Assembly (NCBI GenBank): GCA_900088475.1
Contig: FLMG01003749.1
Location: forward strand, 1-22,048
Direction of reading: 5' to 3'
From: Hyphochytrium catenoides
Taxonomy: Eukaryota > Sar > Hyphochytriomycetes > Hyphochytriales > Hyphochytriaceae
DNA: 22,048 bases
Shown here: one piece after another, positions 19,280 through 22,048 of the stretch
Position numbering within the stretch: the stretch's first letter is position 1
Layout: the number at the start of each line of letters is the position of its first letter
Notes under the pieces: generated by a model
Told to the model about the DNA's origin: nothing
Seen by the model: only the letters and a program-made list of their open reading frames with translations
Database searches by the model: none
Program-made: the position numbers and the translations under genes

Positions 19280-19739
19280 GGAGACAGCGACACGAAGACT
19301 CTCTCTTCTTAGTCAATTTCTCTCTCTCTTTCTCCCTCTCTCTTAGGCCCTGTCTGCCGCCATCTGTAAGAAAGGACGTGGCACAGTGCGAAGTGGCTCC
19401 TTCTTTCTTCTTCCCTCAATCATGTCTCTCTTCCACGAGCGAGTGCCCTTGTCAATCGGGCCAAGAAGTGGCGGAAAGCTCCCCCAACAGAGATTTGAAA
19501 GTGAATCCTTTCCAAGCAGAAGAGAGAGAGAGAGAGAGAGAGGTATCCGGTCCTAAAAGGAAAAGATAGGAGGGAAAGAAAGAAAGAGAGGAAGGATCCA
19601 GGAGGTAAGCAATGCCAACCGCGAGCTCGCTTCTGTTGGCGATGCATCTCTCTCTCTCCCAACGGCCCCCTCCCCTTCATACCAAACTTAGCAGAGGCCT
19701 TCTCTCTCTCTGTGTCTCTCTCTCCCTTGCTTCCCCCCT
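19280..19739. other. Gap between convergent NOPCHAP1 and METTL9 stop codons
   Basis: This stretch must hold both 3' UTRs. It begins with plus-strand CT tracts (about 19318-19345), switches to a (GA)n run at 19521-19542, then has CT again at about 19648-19730. No gene or clear polyadenylation hexamer is visible. Confidence 0.55.
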
Positions 19740-20243
19740 TCAGTTGGGGCGGAGGAGAAGCACCGCATCGTTTAGCACATAGAAAGGATGGAAGGAGTCT
19801 CCCTGCGCGATGTAAGGCACGCGACTGACTGTCAGCACCTCGTAGCCCTAAAACATGTAACATAGAAGAGAAAACGTCAGTCAAAAAGGAAAGAAAGTGC
19901 CTTTTGAAGTTAATTTTGGATGCAATGGGAGGAAGAGAAGAGAAGAGAGAGAGAGAGAGAGAGAGAGGGTTTTTATGAGCTGCGGGTGAGAGCAGACGCA
20001 GAGGTCGTAAGTGTTAGAGAGAGAGAGTTGTGGTAGAGAAGAGAGGAAACAGGGGTCGAAAGAGAAAGGGCGAGAGAGGAAAAAGCTTGAATACACACGA
20101 GGAGACTTAGAAAGAGAGAGAGAGAAACACGGACAGAGAGAAAGAGAGAGAGAGATCTGATGGAGCCGATGACAAAGACAGACATGCTAATGAGCAAAAA
20201 GAGACGGAGAGGAGAGAGAAGGGGAGAGAGAGAGAGAGAGGGG

Positions 20244-20290
<47 letters not shown>

Positions 20291-22019
20291 TGCAATAGGG
20301 CAGGAAGGTGTCCGTGCCTCTGGTACTATGACATTCTGTATGAGGTCCGCCAGGGCACCTTCGAAGCTGAGACAGAGATGATTCCGCCGAAGAGGCAGCG
20401 TCTCCTTGGGGCTTCTCTTGTCAACGCTGCTCAGAGAGAGAGAGTGAGAGAAAGAGAGAGAGAGAGAGTGTTTTAGTTCGGCGGAAAGAGACAGAAATGG
20501 ATGAGAAAGAAGGTACAGGAGCACGTGGGGAGCTTCTCCCTCAAGAAGAAGAGAAAGCGAGAGAGAGCATGGTCGCCTTCAAACGCAGAATCCAATGTGC
20601 CGTTACTTTCCCTGTTACATATTCTCTCTCTTCTCTCTTCTCTCTTCTCTCTTCTCTCTCTCTCTCTTCCCTAGCGGTAAGCTCTCGCGGTTCTTACCCA
20701 TCCTCCACGAAGCAGTCCATGGGAAGCACGACTGCCAAAAGTAAGAGGCCCTGACATCGGAAGAAGAGAAAGAGGAAGGCTTGTGAGCTTAACAGCCTAT
20801 TAAATGTCTGAGAGAGAGAGAGATTAGAGAGAAAGAGAGAGAGAGAGAGAGAAGAAACAGAGCGAAAGAAGTGAGTTCGAGCACGAGAGAAACTAAACAA
20901 AAGAGAGAGAGAGAGAGAGAGAGAGGACGACTGGGACCGTAGAGAGAGAGAGAGTAAATAGGTCTACCGTGTGAGGTTCCAGGAGCTTCTTGGCATCTCT
21001 CAGAAGAGTGAGAGGCGCATCGCATCGATCGAGCACATTCAGTACACTGCCCCATTGGAGACAGAGGAGAGAGAGAGGGAGAGAGAGAGAACGAGAGAGA
21101 GAGAAAGAAGAGAGGACCAAATGAATTATCCATATTTGAGAGGATAACATGTGTTTCTCTTCTCTTTCTCTTTCTATTCGTAAGTCTCTCCTCTTATTCC
21201 TTTCTTCATAGGCTTGGCCCTGATCTCGAGGGAGATACCATCTCTCTCACCCTCTCTTTCTCTCTCTCTCTGCGTGTCTTTCTCTCTCACTTGCCTCCTT
21301 CCTCTGTTCCAATAACCTTGCCCGCTTACCTCTCAGGCTCTCTTTTCACCTCTCTTCCTCTCTCTCCCTCTCTCACCTGATGACGTCAAATGTCTCTCCC
21401 GGGGCAAACTTCTCTAAACTCAAACTGCTGGTCACAATGCATCTGAACGGGAGAGAGAGAGAGAGAGAGAGAGGGAGGGAGGAGTTGAGCTGTGGGCGAT
21501 GGCAAAGAATGGGAAGAGAAAGAGAAAATTGCTCGGAGAAATAGCAGAGAGAGAGGCAGAGAGAGAGAGAAGGAGAAAGGAGAGGAGAGAGAGAGAGACA
21601 GAGAGAAAGAGAGGGACAAGAAGGCACTATTTTGAAAAGAAGCGATAAGAAAAGTGGAGGATGCCCAGGATTTATGGAAAGAAGAGATGGAGGCCAAGCA
21701 AGAACAAGAGGGAGGAAGGTGGGAAGACTGAGTGTCAGGAAAGAGAGAGGGAGAAAGGGGGAAAGAGAGAGAGAGAAAGAGAGAGAAACATGCAACAGCT
21801 TGTCTCCTTACTCGTATCCTCTCCCTCTCAGTCTTTTGGCCATAGGGAGAGACACCTCCGTGGTTGTAACTTTCTGGAAGAGAGGGGAGAGTCTGGCAGT
21901 GACGTGACCGTCTCCAGCTCCAACATCCAAGAGAGAACTCCATTTCTCTCTCTCTCTTTCCCCCGTGCCACTGAGAAGGAGAGAGACCTGCGCGGTGGAC
22001 AGGACGAACATTTCTCCAC
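19740..22019 (-). CDS. METTL9: METTL9 (DREV) protein-histidine methyltransferase, 3' six exons; 5' part outside window
   Basis: SAM-dependent methyltransferase that in mammals makes 1-methylhistidine in His-x-His motifs. Exons in transcript order: 22019-21812, 21442-21377, 21046-20968, 20750-20698, 20426-20327, 19847-19740 (TGA). All are in phase; the first begins at an acceptor, so upstream exons lie past 22048. GEMFVLS matches human GSMFVFS. LLDVGAGDGHVTARLSP is SAM motif I (human LLDLGAGDGEVTKIMSP), then TTEVSLPM. FDVIS plus VLNVLDRCDAPLTLLRDAKK matches human CLNLLDRCDQPLTLLKDIR. AVVLPMDCFVE replaces ALVLPFHPYVE. The end, SRVPYIAQGDSFHPFYVLND, matches human [20 protein letters not shown]. 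Exon 20426-20327 is diverged, and its GTACCA donor is phase-chosen. An EREREK run just before motif I is encoded by a GA repeat. Confidence 0.93.
19930..21790 (-). repeat. GA/CT microsatellites in METTL9 introns
   Basis: The plus strand carries (GA)n runs at about 19937-19968, 20108-20155, 20228-20290, 20431-20470, 20813-20855, 20902-20924, 21067-21112, 21451-21475, 21545-21620 and 21740-21790. On the METTL9 sense strand these are CT tracts, several ending at splice acceptors. Two plus-strand CT exceptions lie at about 20620-20670 and 21155-21375. Confidence 0.9.
20245..20272 (-). repeat. (GATA)7 tetranucleotide microsatellite
   Basis: Seven uninterrupted GATA units lie inside the GA field of the last METTL9 intron. 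They flow directly into GAGAGA, suggesting growth from the dinucleotide repeat by a point change followed by slippage. Confidence 0.95.
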
Positions 22020-22048
22020 CTATTCAAAGAGCGGGCGAGACAGAGAAA

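Overview
The window is nuclear DNA of an intron-dense eukaryote. Nearly every coding segment is a 40-390 bp exon bounded by GT...AG introns of about 50-540 bp, and splice phases carry through gene after gene. Gene content (an FKBP15/WAFL-like protein, a mucolipin TRPML channel, a NOPCHAP1-like snoRNP chaperone and a METTL9 methyltransferase) is deeply conserved across eukaryotes. The compact introns, intermediate base composition and divergence from animal proteins suggest a protist or early-branching lineage. I cannot name the species; an alveolate such as a chromerid is only a guess. There is no bacterial, plasmid or viral gene and no CRISPR array.

Layout. Positions 1-3823 hold no gene I can defend. 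This stretch has a 134-bp tandem duplication (343-610), a long fold-back element (682-907), two diverged copies of another repeat (about 1729-1910 and 3135-3310), and two degenerate tRNA-like, SINE-type promoters (2547-2635 and about 3612-3656). Positions 3824-11373, minus strand, carry a complete FKBP15-like gene that I resolve into 22 exons (about 1,000 codons): WH1-like domain, degenerate FKBP domain, Q/P-rich linker, long coiled coil and a conserved C-terminal block. Positions 11374-12269 are a head-to-head intergenic region containing a 20-bp perfect palindrome. Positions 12270-16970, plus strand, carry a complete 13-exon mucolipin gene (556 codons including stop, phases closing exactly) with six transmembrane segments and an NGDS pore motif.

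Positions 16971-18278 are intergenic, with possible polyadenylation signals and a 12-bp-stem hairpin, and become a CT-microsatellite field from about 17.78 kb. Positions 18279-19279, plus strand, carry a small three-exon NOPCHAP1-like gene. Positions 19740-22019, minus strand, carry the last six exons of METTL9, whose 5' end lies beyond the window. The last two genes converge on a 460-bp gap.

Functional logic. FKBP15 and TRPML homologues both act on endosomes or lysosomes and share one divergent promoter region here. NOPCHAP1 (box C/D snoRNP assembly) and METTL9 (protein histidine methylation) are ordinary housekeeping genes. The most unusual feature is the sharp change at about 17.7 kb into dense CT/GA microsatellites. 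Their strand mostly follows the direction of transcription: pyrimidine on the sense strand in introns, purine on the sense strand in exons. Some of these purine runs are translated, one of them directly in front of the METTL9 SAM-binding loop.
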